Below are positions 25,976 to 34,699 of a stretch of 36,074 bases of DNA, piece by piece. The notes beneath the pieces are model-generated. The model made no database searches and was not told the origin of the DNA. It was given only the letters and a program-made list of their open reading frames with translations. The position numbers and the translations under genes are program-made. The first letter of the stretch is position 1. Every line of letters starts with the position of its first letter. Source of the DNA: Frankia canadensis (lineage in GTDB: Bacteria; Actinomycetota; Actinomycetes; Frankiales; Frankiaceae); NCBI RefSeq assembly GCF_900197875.1, contig NZ_FZMO01000468.1, positions 1 to 36,074 of the forward strand, in the 5' to 3' direction.

Positions 25976-27835
25976 GTGAGAGCCGGACCCCTCGACCGAC
26001 GTCCTCGCCAGCCCGGATCCGGAGCTCCCGCGCGGCCCCTGCGCGCGTGGCAGCGCGCGGCGCTGGAGGTGTACCAGGCCCGCACCTCCTCGGGCGCGCG
26101 TGACTTCCTTGCCGTGGCCACGCCGGGCGCGGGCAAGACGACCTTCGCCCTGCGGGTCGCCGCCGACCTGCTGGCCGCCGGCGAGATCAGCCGGATCACG
26201 GTCGTCGCCCCGACCGAGCATCTCAAGCGCCAGTGGGCGGCCGCGGCCGCCGAGGTCGGCATCGACCTCGACCCGGACTTCCGCAACTCCGCCGGGGCGA
26301 CCTCGTCCGACTACACCGGCGTCGCCGTCACCTACGCGCAGGTCGCGGCCCATCCGGCGCTGCACCGGGCGCGCACCGCCGCCCGGCGCACCCTCATCGT
26401 CCTCGACGAGATCCACCACGCCGGTGACGCGCTGTCCTGGGGCGAGGCCGTGCGTGAGGCGTTCGCCCCGGCCGCTCGCCGCCTCGCCCTGACCGGAACG
26501 CCGTTCCGCTCGGACGTCAACCCGATCCCGTTCGTCACCTACCTGCCGGGCCCCGACGGCGTCCTGCGCAGCGTCGCGGACTCCTCCTACGGCTATGCCG
26601 ACGCGCTGCGCGACGGGGTCGTGCGCCCGGTCCTCTTCCTCGCCTACTCGGGGGAGATGTCGTGGCGCACCAGCGCGGGCGCGGAGCTGACGGCCCGGCT
26701 CGGCGAACCGCTGACCGGGGAGCAGACCGCCGCCGCCTGGCGCACCGCGCTGGACCCCAAGGGCGACTGGATGCCCGCCGTCCTCGCCGCCGCCGACACC
26801 CGGCTGTCGCAGGTGCGCGGGGGCGGCATGCCCGACGCGGGCGGCCTGGTCATCGCCACCGACCATGCCGCGGCCCGCGCCTACGCGGGCCTGCTCGCCC
26901 GCATCACCGGGGCCTCACCCACGCTGATCCTCTCCGACGACCCGACCGCGTCGTCGAAGATCGACACGTTCCGCCGGTCGGAGGCCCGCTGGATGGTGGC
27001 CGTGCGGATGGTCAGCGAGGGCGTCGACGTCCCCCGCCTCGCGGTCGGCGTGTACGCCACCTCCGCCTCGACGCCGCTGTTCTTCGCCCAGGCCGTCGGC
27101 CGGTTCGTGCGCGGGCGCGGGCGGGGCGAGACGGCCTCGGTGTTCCTGCCCAGCGTGCCGTCGCTGCTGGGGCTCGCCGGGGAGATGGAGGTCCAGCGCG
27201 ACCACGCGCTGGAGAAGTCCCCCCGCGACCCGGACGCCTTCGACGACGACGCGCTGCGCGAGGCCAACCGGCGCCGCGACGCCCCCGACCAGCCCGACAC
27301 GCTGTTCACGGCGCTTGGCTCGTCCGCCCACCTCGACCGGGTGATCTTCGACGGCGGCGAGTTCGGGACGCCGGCGCCCGCGGGCTCCGTTGAGGAGGAG
27401 GACTTTCTCGGCCTTCCCGGCCTGCTCGAGCCCGACCAGGTCGCCGTCCTGCTGCGCCAGCGGCAGGCCGCCCAGCAGGCCGCCGCGCGCCGCGACGCCG
27501 CCCGCGCCACCACCGAGCAGGCCACCGCCGTCCCCGCGGCCCGGGCCGGCACGGAAGCGGCCGGCGGTATGGGTGGCGCCGGTACGGCCGCGGGTGGCGG
27601 GGGTGCGGGTGGCAAGGGTGCGGCCGTGGAGGAGATCCGGCCCAAGCACGAGGTCATCGGCGAGCTGCGCCGCGAGCTGAACCGGCTGGTCGGCGCGCAC
27701 TTCCATCGCACCGGCAAGCCGCATGGCATGATCCACGCCGAGCTGCGCCGGTCCTGCGGCGGGCCGCCGAGCGGCCAGGCCACCGCCGCCCAGCTCCAGG
27801 CCCGCATCGACACCATCCGCCGCTGGGGCGGCTAG
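25976..27835 (+). CDS. Superfamily 2 DEAD/DEAH-type helicase, conserved in actinobacteria
   Basis: This 619-residue helicase unwinds nucleic acid using ATP; its biological role is not established. Motif I is ATPGAGKT (48-55), Ia VVAPTEHLKRQW (76-87), II LDEIHH (143-148), III LTGTPFR (172-178), V VRMVSEGVDVP (343-353) and VI QAVGRFVRGRGRGE (372-385). The C-terminal third holds an Ala/Gly-rich linker (about 510-560), then a conserved end with GKPHGMIHAELRR. A close Streptomyces-type protein has the same order of blocks. The frame is open far upstream, but the GTG at 25976 is the first sensible start after the divergent regulator. The ribosome site is weak. Confidence 0.9.
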   Translation: MRAGPLDRRPRQPGSGAPARPLRAWQRAALEVYQARTSSGARDFLAVATPGAGKTTFALRVAADLLAAGEISRITVVAPTEHLKRQWAAAAAEVGIDLDPDFRNSAGATSSDYTGVAVTYAQVAAHPALHRARTAARRTLIVLDEIHHAGDALSWGEAVREAFAPAARRLALTGTPFRSDVNPIPFVTYLPGPDGVLRSVADSSYGYADALRDGVVRPVLFLAYSGEMSWRTSAGAELTARLGEPLTGEQTAAAWRTALDPKGDWMPAVLAAADTRLSQVRGGGMPDAGGLVIATDHAAARAYAGLLARITGASPTLILSDDPTASSKIDTFRRSEARWMVAVRMVSEGVDVPRLAVGVYATSASTPLFFAQAVGRFVRGRGRGETASVFLPSVPSLLGLAGEMEVQRDHALEKSPRDPDAFDDDALREANRRRDAPDQPDTLFTALGSSAHLDRVIFDGGEFGTPAPAGSVEEEDFLGLPGLLEPDQVAVLLRQRQAAQQAAARRDAARATTEQATAVPAARAGTEAAGGMGGAGTAAGGGGAGGKGAAVEEIRPKHEVIGELRRELNRLVGAHFHRTGKPHGMIHAELRRSCGGPPSGQATAAQLQARIDTIRRWGG

Positions 27836-27847
27836 CGACGGGACGAA

Positions 27848-27882
27848 CCCGCCGCCCGCCCGTGGTCCGGCCGGGCGGCGGG
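27848..27882. terminator. Bidirectional terminator, helicase / cyclophilin
   Basis: CCCGCCGCCCG (27848-27858) and CGGGCGGCGGG (27872-27882) are exact reverse complements around a 13-base loop, centred in the 55-bp gap between two convergent stop codons. Confidence 0.55.
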
Positions 27883-27890
27883 CCCGCGGG

Positions 27891-28751
27891 TCAGGCGCCC
27901 TGGGTGATGGTGATGGAGAGGATCTTGGCCTTGCTGGCGGGGGCGCCGTCGGAGCCGCCGCCCTCGATGCCCGGCCTGGTGAGCTTGTCGAGGACGTCCA
28001 GGCCCTCGGTGATCTTGCCGAAGACGGTGTAACCGCCGGCGAGGGCGGCCGCGCCGTCCTTCGTGGGGTTGGCGTAGTTGATGAAGAACTGGCTGCCGTT
28101 GCTGTCCGGGGCGGAGCTGTGCGCCATGGCGAGCACCCCGCGGTCATAGGTGACGCCCTCGGTGTTCTCGTTGGCGTAGCCGTAGCCCGGGCTGCCGCTG
28201 CCGGTGCCCGTCGGGTCGCCGCACTGCAGCACGGAGATGCCGGCCTCGGTGCCGCCCGTCTGGCGGTGGCAGACGGTGTCGTCGTAGTACCTGGACTGGG
28301 CCAGGGTGAGCAGCGCGTGCACCGTGCAGGGCGCCTTCGCCGCGTCGAGGCTCGCCGTCATCGTCCCGGCGCTCGTGGTGATCACCATCGTGGCGGGGGA
28401 GGTGTCGACGGACCCGGCCGCCTTCGGCAGGGCGGCCCCGCGGGCCGGCGTCTCGCCGTTGGCGGTGTAGACGCACCTGCCGACCTTGCTCGTGGCCGCG
28501 GCGGCGGCCGACGGGGCGGCCGACGGGTTCCCCGCGTCGGTGGGTGAGCTCGCCGTGTCGGAGTCGTGGTTCTGGCCGGTGAGCAGGATCGCGGCGATCG
28601 CTGACGCCGCGACCACCACGGTCACGAATCCGGCCACGATCGCCAGCCGCTGCTGGCGGCGGCGATGCGCGTCGCGCCGCCGCTGGGTCTGCCGGGCCGC
28701 CCGGGCCTCGGCCAGCTCACGCTGCCGTCGTTCCCTCGAACTGGTCGCCAC
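27891..28751 (-). CDS. Membrane-anchored cyclophilin-type peptidyl-prolyl isomerase
   Basis: This 286-residue protein has a basic, probably coiled N-terminus (1-35), one membrane helix (about 36-57), a Ser/Ala-rich linker and an extracytoplasmic cyclophilin domain (about 118-285). GSQFFI (219-224) and the arginine of CHR (161-163) are the catalytic core. Four cysteines (C93, C142, C161, C177) in the exported part could form disulfides. The GTG at 28751 is chosen because gaggagg lies 9 bp before it and the upstream part of the frame is Pro/Arg-rich without family features. Mycobacteria have a similar membrane PpiB near rel. It may help exported proteins fold, together with SecDF and YajC encoded upstream (inference). 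Confidence 0.88.
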   Translation of the reverse strand: MATSSRERRQRELAEARAARQTQRRRDAHRRRQQRLAIVAGFVTVVVAASAIAAILLTGQNHDSDTASSPTDAGNPSAAPSAAAAATSKVGRCVYTANGETPARGAALPKAAGSVDTSPATMVITTSAGTMTASLDAAKAPCTVHALLTLAQSRYYDDTVCHRQTGGTEAGISVLQCGDPTGTGSGSPGYGYANENTEGVTYDRGVLAMAHSSAPDSNGSQFFINYANPTKDGAAALAGGYTVFGKITEGLDVLDKLTRPGIEGGGSDGAPASKAKILSITITQGA

Positions 28752-29190
28752 CGTCGCCGGCCTCCTCGACTCTTCGCGTGTGGGGCGGCCCCTCGGTGCC
28801 GGGACGACCCTGACAGACGACGGGGCGGCCCCGGGACGCCGGGCCCCGGAGCCCGGGTGGATTGCGTACCCGGGCGGTTCCGCCAGCCCGCCGGGCGGAC
28901 GGATGTGGTCTGTGCACCGTAACCGGTCGACGTGGCCCCATGGCCGCACGGTCCGGGGCGGGTCGACGTCATGGTGCGGCGTCCGAGCCTCGCACCCGAG
29001 CATGCGCGCGTGACCTGTGGCGCGGCTTGCGGCCCTGCGGAGTCGTCGCGGAGGGCTGATAGCGTGGCTGTCAAGGTGCGGTGCGGCACCGAACGCCGCG
29101 CCATGGACGTGCCGCGCCATGGACGTGCCGCGCCATGGACGTGCCGCGCCATGGACGTGCCGCGGAATCTATCAGGGGCTGACGCGTTTC
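28752..29190. promoter_or_regulatory. Divergent spacer between cyclophilin and serS
   Basis: This 439-bp spacer has no supported gene. It must hold promoters for both directions. TAGCGT near 29060 is a possible -10 for serS. The last 90 bp hold the 16-bp tandem repeat. No T-box sequence was found. Confidence 0.35.
29101..29164. repeat. Four perfect copies of a 16-bp tandem repeat
   Basis: The unit CCATGGACGTGCCGCG occurs four times without a mismatch or gap, ending 26 bp before the serS start. Each unit contains the palindrome CCATGG and an ATG. Sixteen is not a multiple of three, so successive ATGs fall in different frames and the repeat is unlikely to be coding. Confidence 0.95.
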
Positions 29191-30453
29191 ATGCTCGACA
29201 AGCGGTTCATCCGGGACAACCCGCAGGCCGTCAAGGACGCCGTCGCGGCCAAGGGACTCGACCTGGATGTCGACGAGCTGCTCCAGCTCGACCAGGACAA
29301 TCGCAAGCTGCAGTTCGAGGTCGACACGGCGCAGGCCACCCGGCGCAGCTTCTCCAAGCAGTTCGCCAAGGCGGACGAGGCCCGCCGCGCGGAGTTGCGC
29401 GCCGAGCACGAGGCGTTCGACGGCCAGCTCCGGGAGCTGCGCGAGCGGCTGGCCCAGAGCGGCGCCCGGCTCGCCGAGCTGATGCTGCAGACGCCGACCA
29501 TCCCCTGGTCGGGCGCGCCGGTGGGGCCGGACGAGTCGGCGAACGTCGTGCTGCGCACCGTCGGCACCCCGCCGGAGTTCGACTTCACCCCGCTGGACCA
29601 CACCGAGCTGGCCGAGCGCCGCGGCTGGGCCGAGTTCGCCCGTGCCCGTCGGGTGGCCGGCGAGCGCGCGTACGCGCTGGTCGGCGACCTGGTGATGCTG
29701 GAGCGCGCGGTGCACTCCTACGCGCTCGACCTGCTGCGGGGCAGGGAGTTCACCCCGGTCTCGGTGCCCGCGCTGGTCCGCGAGGAGCCGCTGGTCGGCA
29801 CCGGGATGCTACCCAAGGCCCGGGAGGAGATCTACGCCATCCCGGCCGACGACCTGTACCTGGCCGGCACCGCCGAGGTCGCGCTCGTCGGCCTGCACGC
29901 CGGGGAGATCCTCGACGCCGACCGGCTGCCGCTTCGCTACGCCGGCATCGCGCCGAGCTTCCGCCGCGAGATCGGCAGTGCCAGCCGGGACGTGCGTGGC
30001 CTGCTGCGGGTGCACCAGTTCGAGAAGGTCGAGATGTTCGTGCTCTGCGCCGCCGACGAGGCCGAGTCGGCCCGCTGGCACGCCGAGCTGCTCGCCACCG
30101 CCGAGCGCATCCTGACCGACCTCGGCCTGTGCTACGAGGTGGTCGAGTGCGCCACCGGCGACATGGGCGTCGGCAAGTTCCGGATGAACGACATCAACAC
30201 CTGGTTCCCGTCGCTGGGCCGCTTCCGCGAGACGCACAGCTGCTCGACCCTGCATGACTGGCAGGCCCGCCGGGCGAACCTGCGCTACCGCGACGCCGAC
30301 GGCACGATCCGCTTCGCCCACACGCTGAACAACACCGCCGTGGCCACCCCGCGGCTGCTCGCCGCGTTGCTGGAGAACTTCCAGACCGCGGACGGCCAGC
30401 TCCGGGTGCCCGAGGTGCTGCGGCCCTACCTGGGCGGCCGCGAGCTGATCTGA
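29191..30453 (+). CDS. Seryl-tRNA synthetase, Thermus-like motif 3
   Basis: This 420-residue class II synthetase charges tRNA-Ser. A long N-terminal antiparallel coiled coil (about 28-100) grips the tRNA. The TAE serine-binding loop is at 227-229, motif 2 at about 257-282 (FRREIGSASRDVRGLLRVHQFEKVE) and motif 3 at 376-397. Motif 3 reads HTLNNTAVATPRLLAALLENFQ, and the preceding RETHSCSTLHDWQARRANLRYRD also resembles Thermus SerRS, whereas usual actinobacterial enzymes have a TLNGT-type motif. The frame is open upstream through the 16-bp repeat, but the ATG at 29191 gives the standard N-terminus. Its 3' end overlaps the convergent crtB by 28 bp. It may be the only SerRS or a second one. Confidence 0.94.
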   Translation: MLDKRFIRDNPQAVKDAVAAKGLDLDVDELLQLDQDNRKLQFEVDTAQATRRSFSKQFAKADEARRAELRAEHEAFDGQLRELRERLAQSGARLAELMLQTPTIPWSGAPVGPDESANVVLRTVGTPPEFDFTPLDHTELAERRGWAEFARARRVAGERAYALVGDLVMLERAVHSYALDLLRGREFTPVSVPALVREEPLVGTGMLPKAREEIYAIPADDLYLAGTAEVALVGLHAGEILDADRLPLRYAGIAPSFRREIGSASRDVRGLLRVHQFEKVEMFVLCAADEAESARWHAELLATAERILTDLGLCYEVVECATGDMGVGKFRMNDINTWFPSLGRFRETHSCSTLHDWQARRANLRYRDADGTIRFAHTLNNTAVATPRLLAALLENFQTADGQLRVPEVLRPYLGGRELI

Positions 30454-31448
30454 GCGCCGCCGCGCGCGGCGCCGGCGGCATGGTCGTCGCGGTGCCGGCG
30501 GTGGGCGCGGGTGGCCCGGACCAGCGCCGGCCCCGCCACCGCGAGACGGCGCGGCACGCTCACCGACACCCGCCGTTCGAGCACCCGGTAGTCGGCGCGC
30601 TCCACCTCGTCGAGGATGGCGCGGTAGAGAACCAGCGCGGTACGCATGCAGTCCCGTGAGGTGGGATGCAGCAGCCGGATCCCGGGCTCCGCAGCGCGGA
30701 ACAGCTCCCGGGCCCGGCTGATCTCGAACGCCAGCAGCCGGCGCACCGGGCCGTCCACGACGCCCGCGGCCAGGTGCTCCCGGGTGACGCCGAACAGGTC
30801 CAGCGACGTCGCGGGCAGGTACACCCGGCCGCGGTGCAGGTCCTCGCCGACGTCCCGGACGAAGTTGGCGAGCTGGAAGGCGAGGCCGAGGTCGCGTGCG
30901 TAGGGCAGCGCGCTGTCGTCCACCGGCTCGAGCAGCGGCACCATCTGCAGCCCGATGACCGCCGCGGAGCCGTGCATGTAGACGAGCAGGTCCTCCCAGG
31001 TCTCGTAGCCATCCACCGTCAGGTCCATCGCCATGGAGGCGAGGAACGCGTCGAAGTGGTCGGGGTCGAGCCCGAAGCGGCGGACCGTGTCGACCGTCGC
31101 CGGCAGCACCGACACCCCGCCCGTCGCCGCGTCGCTGGACGGTGCGAGGTCGGCGTCGACGGTCTCGGCGCGGGTGCCCTCGCGCAGGGCGGTGACGAAC
31201 CGCTCGCCCCAGGCCCGCAGCAGCGCGGCCCGCTCGGCGCCGGTCAGTGCCGAGTCCAGGTCGTCGACGATGTCGTCGGCGTGGCGGGCGAAACCGTACA
31301 GGGCGTGCACGTGCGGCCGCTTCCAGGCGGGCAGCAGCAGCGTCGCGAGGTAGTAGGTGCGGCCGTGGGCGGCGTGCAGGGCACGGGCCTGGCGGTAGGA
31401 CGCGCGCAGGCGCGGATCGTCGATCCCGGCGGCGTCGAGCTCCCTCAC
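30426..31448 (-). CDS. Phytoene/squalene synthase family enzyme (CrtB-like)
   Basis: This 340-residue enzyme condenses two prenyl diphosphates head to head. With a CrtI-type gene nearby, phytoene synthase is the likeliest role. Squalene synthase of hopanoid pathways is the alternative. Both Mg-diphosphate motifs are intact: DDIVDD (58-63) and RDVGED with D199 and D203 (NFVRDVGEDLHRGRVYLP). The C-terminal 35 residues are His/Arg-rich and variable, and overlap the end of serS. The GTG start has a poor ribosome site. It is the last gene of a minus-strand series and begins 56 bp after the VWA gene. Confidence 0.88.
   Translation of the reverse strand: MRELDAAGIDDPRLRASYRQARALHAAHGRTYYLATLLLPAWKRPHVHALYGFARHADDIVDDLDSALTGAERAALLRAWGERFVTALREGTRAETVDADLAPSSDAATGGVSVLPATVDTVRRFGLDPDHFDAFLASMAMDLTVDGYETWEDLLVYMHGSAAVIGLQMVPLLEPVDDSALPYARDLGLAFQLANFVRDVGEDLHRGRVYLPATSLDLFGVTREHLAAGVVDGPVRRLLAFEISRARELFRAAEPGIRLLHPTSRDCMRTALVLYRAILDEVERADYRVLERRVSVSVPRRLAVAGPALVRATRAHRRHRDDHAAGAARGGAQISSRPPR
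30454..30472 (+). terminator. Hairpin directly after serS stop
   Basis: GCGCCGC (30454-30460) and GCGGCGC (30466-30472) are exact reverse complements around a 5-base loop, starting one base after the serS stop and lying inside the 3' end of crtB on the other strand. Confidence 0.35.
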
Positions 31449-31504
31449 GTCGCCGCAGCGTATCCGCCCCGCGGGCGCCCCCCGGAGCGGGGTCGTCCGC
31501 CGGT

Positions 31505-32464
31505 TCAGGGCAGGCGGGAGGTGAAGGCCAGCGAGGTGGCTGCGGCGGCGAAGCCCAGGGCCAGGGACAGGCCCAGGAACCAGGTGGTGACCTCGCGGTA
31601 CTCGGTGCGGTAGCCGATGGAGCTGCCGAGGCTGCGGTACACCGAGCGCAGCTCGTCGCCGCTGGCCGCGCGATGGTAGGAGCCGTCGGTCCGGTCGGCG
31701 ATCTCGTGCAGCGCCTGCTCGTTGACCGGGACCGGTACCTCCTGGCCGCCGACGTCCAGCGTGCCGCCCGGGGTGCCATACGCGATGGTGTCGACGGGCA
31801 CGTGGGCCCGCTTGGCCGCGTCGATGGCCTGGGAGTTCGGCCGGCCGCGGGTGGTCTCGCCGTCGGAGAGCAGGACGACGGCGGCCGGCGGCGGGCTCTG
31901 CCCGGCGTCGGACAGCCGCCTGCTGGTGGTGGTGATGGCCTGCAGGGACGCGAACACGCCCTCGCCGATCGCCGTGGCGGGGCCGAGCTGCAGGCCGCGG
32001 ATACCGGCGCGGACCGACTCGCGGTCGGTGGACGCCGGGACCAGCACCGTCGCGCTGCCGGCGAAGGCGACCAGGCCGAGGTTGATCCGCGGCGGGAGCC
32101 GGTCGACGAACGCCTCAGCGCCCTGCTTGGCCGCCTCCAGCCGGGTCGGCGCGATGTCGGTGGCCGCCATCGAGTTCGACACGTCGATCGCCAGGACGAT
32201 CGTCGCCCGCTCCCGCGGGACCCGCTCGGCCCGGGCCGGGCGGGCCAGCGAGAACACCAGCCCGGCGAGGGTGAGCAGCAGCAGCGCGGCCGGGACGTGC
32301 CGGCGCCACCACTGCGGACGCCGCGGCAGCACCGACGCGAGCACCGACGTGGACGACAGCCGCGCCGCGTACACCCGGCGGCGGGCGGCCACCACGACGT
32401 AGGCGGCCAGCAGCGCGCCGACGGCCAGGTACAGCCACAGCCAGTGGCCGGCGAGGAAGCTCAC
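31505..32464 (-). CDS. VWA-domain membrane protein (BatA-like)
   Basis: This 319-residue protein has N-terminal membrane segments (about 8-27 and 57-74), a von Willebrand A domain (about 85-280) and a C-terminal helix (about 293-312). The metal site is complete: D94-x-S96-x-S98 (AIDVSNSM), T164 and D201 (LLSDGE). It resembles the third gene of MoxR-DUF58-VWA operons (Rv1479-1481 type), which are thought to act as chaperone or metal-insertion systems for cell-envelope or cofactor enzymes; the target is unknown. The GTG start overlaps the DUF58 stop (GTGA). Confidence 0.9.
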   Translation of the reverse strand: MSFLAGHWLWLYLAVGALLAAYVVVAARRRVYAARLSSTSVLASVLPRRPQWWRRHVPAALLLLTLAGLVFSLARPARAERVPRERATIVLAIDVSNSMAATDIAPTRLEAAKQGAEAFVDRLPPRINLGLVAFAGSATVLVPASTDRESVRAGIRGLQLGPATAIGEGVFASLQAITTTSRRLSDAGQSPPPAAVVLLSDGETTRGRPNSQAIDAAKRAHVPVDTIAYGTPGGTLDVGGQEVPVPVNEQALHEIADRTDGSYHRAASGDELRSVYRSLGSSIGYRTEYREVTTWFLGLSLALGFAAAATSLAFTSRLP

Positions 32465-33462
32465 CGGGCGGCCGCCTGGACCGGCGGGCGGCGGGCGGCG
32501 CCGCGGGCGCGCCGGTTCGCCGACGCGAACCGGACGACGTCGACGAGCCAGTCGGAGTCGGTGCGCAGCACCAGATGGTCGGCGCCGGCCCGGCGCAGCG
32601 CGAGCCCCACCTCGCGGCGATGCGCGGCGGCGGCGGCCGCGTACCGCTCCCGCAGCCGGCGCGACGAGGTGGGCACCTCATAGAAGGCGCCGGTCTCCGC
32701 GTCGACGACGGGCAGCAGGCCGACGGCGGGCAGGGCGAGCTCCAACGGGTCGAGGATCTCGACGGCGAGCACCTGGTGGCGCGCGCCGAGCACCCGCAGC
32801 GGACGCTGCCAGCCGAGGTCGGTGGACTGGAAGTCGGTGATGACGACGGCGAGCCCGCGCCGGCGCGGCGGACGCAGCAGCGCCTGCACGGCGGTGGCGA
32901 GGTCCGTCGCCGCGGCCGGCTCGGGACGCCGCGCCGGCCGGCTGTGTGCGCCGCGGGGCAGCGCCAGCAGGGTGCGCAGCAGCGCCCGCAGGCCGGCCCG
33001 GCCAGGCCGGGCGGGGATCACGCGGGTGCCGTCCTGGGTGAGCGCGACCGCGCCCATCCGGTTGCCGGTGCGGGCGGTGAGGAAGCCGACGGCGGCGGTC
33101 GCGGCGACCGCCAGGTCACGTTTCTCCCAGGCGCCGGTGCCGAACTCGGCGCTGGCGGTGAGGTCGACCAGCGCCCAGGTCTCCAGCTCGCGGTCGGCGA
33201 TGAGGTCGTGCACGTGCGGGACGGTGGTGCGGGCGGTGACGGCCCAGTCCATCCGGCGCACGTCGTCGCCGACGGTGTACTCCCGGCTCTCGGCCTTCTC
33301 GCTGCCGTGGCCGGGCAGCAGCCCGAGATGGTCGCCGAGCAGCATGCCGTCGAGGCGGCGCAGCACGGTGAGCTCGAGGCGGCGCAGCGTGCGCTCCACC
33401 GCCGGGTCGGTGCCCCCGACCGGTGCGGCCGAGGCCGCCCGGTTCGCCGGGACCGGGCTCAC
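32461..33462 (-). CDS. DUF58 protein, MoxR operon partner
   Basis: This 333-residue DUF58 protein is encoded between MoxR and VWA genes in many bacteria. The family signature GDDVRRMDWAVTART is at 65-79. A VWA-like core follows, with DLTAS (100-104) where metal-binding VWA domains have DxSxS. It lacks the N-terminal membrane helices of many longer DUF58 proteins. The GTG at 33462 overlaps the MoxR stop and the DUF58 stop overlaps the VWA start, so the three are translationally coupled. The biochemical role is unknown. Confidence 0.9.
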   Translation of the reverse strand: MSPVPANRAASAAPVGGTDPAVERTLRRLELTVLRRLDGMLLGDHLGLLPGHGSEKAESREYTVGDDVRRMDWAVTARTTVPHVHDLIADRELETWALVDLTASAEFGTGAWEKRDLAVAATAAVGFLTARTGNRMGAVALTQDGTRVIPARPGRAGLRALLRTLLALPRGAHSRPARRPEPAAATDLATAVQALLRPPRRRGLAVVITDFQSTDLGWQRPLRVLGARHQVLAVEILDPLELALPAVGLLPVVDAETGAFYEVPTSSRRLRERYAAAAAAHRREVGLALRRAGADHLVLRTDSDWLVDVVRFASANRRARGAARRPPVQAAAR

Positions 33463-34583
33463 GGCGTCGAGCCGCGGTCGAGGTACTCGGGGAAGCCCGA
33501 GCGGGGGTTCGCGCCCCAGCCGCCGGTGAGCGGGCCGGTGGGATGGGCGGTCTGCTGCGGGTAGGGGCCCTGCTGGCGCGGCGCCACCTGCGGCGGCTGG
33601 ACGGCCTCGAGGATCCGCGCGGCGATCGCGTCGGCGGACAGCCCCTCGGCCAGCGCCTCGTAGGACAGCACGAGCCGGTGCGGCAGCACGTCCAGGGCGA
33701 CGGCGGTGACGTCGTCGGGCACCACGTAGTCGCGCCCGCGCAGCAGGCCGAGCGCGCGGGCCGCGGCGACCAGACCCAGGGAGGCCCGCGGCGAGGCGCC
33801 GTAGGCGAGGTGGCCGGTGAGCTCCGGCAGCCCGGCCTCGGCCGGCGCGCGGGTGGCGAGCACGAGGCGCACCGCGTACTCGATGATCGCGTGGTGGACG
33901 AACATGCTGTCGACCCGGTCCTGCAGCCGCGACAGCGCCCGCGGGTCGAGGATCCGCTCGGGGGCGGGCGGCGAGACGCCCATCCGCCGCACGATCTCCA
34001 GCTCCTCGGCCGGGCTGGGGTAGGGCACGGTGACCTTCATCAGGAACCGGTCGCGCTGGGCCTCGGGCAGCGGGTAGACGCCCTCGGACTCGATCGGGTT
34101 CTGGGTGGCGAGCACCAGGAACGGCCGGGGCAGCGGATGCGTGGCCCCGCCGAGGGAGACCTGTTTCTCCGACATGATCTCCAGCAGCGCCGACTGCACC
34201 TTGGCGGGTGCCCGGTTGATCTCGTCGGCGAGCACGAAGTTCGCGAACACCGGCCCGAGTTCGACGTCGAACGCCTCCTGGGTGGCCCGGTAGATGCGGG
34301 CGCCGACGATGTCGGAGGGAACCAGGTCGTTGGTGAACTGGATCCGGACGAACGACCCGCCGACGACCGTCGCCAGCGTCTGCACCGCGAGCGTCTTCGC
34401 CACGCCGGGCACGCCCTCCAACAGGCAGTGCCCGCGGGCGAGCAGCGCGACGAGCATCCGCTCGATCATCCGGTCCTGGCCGACGATCACCTTCTTGATC
34501 TCGAAGAGGGCGCGTTCGAGCAGGGCCGCGTCCGTGGTGGTGTCCGGGACGGCGAGGCCGGCCGGGCTGAGCCCTTCGTCCAT
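33459..34583 (-). CDS. MoxR-family AAA+ ATPase
   Basis: This 374-residue MoxR-type ATPase is thought to act as a chaperone with VWA proteins. Walker A is GVPGVAKT (57-64), Walker B VLADEIN (117-123), and the sensor block LATQNPIESEGVYPLPEAQRDRF (158-180) is typical. A Gln/Pro/Gly-rich tail follows after about residue 335. The ATG at 34583 has gggagaa about 8 bp upstream. It is the first of the MoxR-DUF58-VWA trio, 116 bp downstream of the crtI-like gene. Confidence 0.94.
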   Translation of the reverse strand: MDEGLSPAGLAVPDTTTDAALLERALFEIKKVIVGQDRMIERMLVALLARGHCLLEGVPGVAKTLAVQTLATVVGGSFVRIQFTNDLVPSDIVGARIYRATQEAFDVELGPVFANFVLADEINRAPAKVQSALLEIMSEKQVSLGGATHPLPRPFLVLATQNPIESEGVYPLPEAQRDRFLMKVTVPYPSPAEELEIVRRMGVSPPAPERILDPRALSRLQDRVDSMFVHHAIIEYAVRLVLATRAPAEAGLPELTGHLAYGASPRASLGLVAAARALGLLRGRDYVVPDDVTAVALDVLPHRLVLSYEALAEGLSADAIAARILEAVQPPQVAPRQQGPYPQQTAHPTGPLTGGWGANPRSGFPEYLDRGSTP

Positions 34584-34699
34584 GACCGCATTCTCCCAGC
34601 CGCGTCGCGAAACGGGGAACCAAAGGACTCGGCACGGCGCGGTCCGAAGCCACTTCTAAGCCGCTGTTCAGGAACTTTACGATTCTCCGCCGCTGTCCG
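34584..34699 (-). promoter_or_regulatory. Spacer crtI-moxR with possible promoter
   Basis: This 116-bp gap is AT-richer than its surroundings on the side near crtI. A gtaaag..tagaag pair with 16-bp spacing could be a weak promoter for moxR on the minus strand. The trio may thus be read independently of crtI. Confidence 0.25.

Noticed and set aside
29101-29164. The 16-bp repeat as a CRISPR array or coding repeat
   Set aside because: Units abut without spacers, and 16 bp breaks the reading frame.
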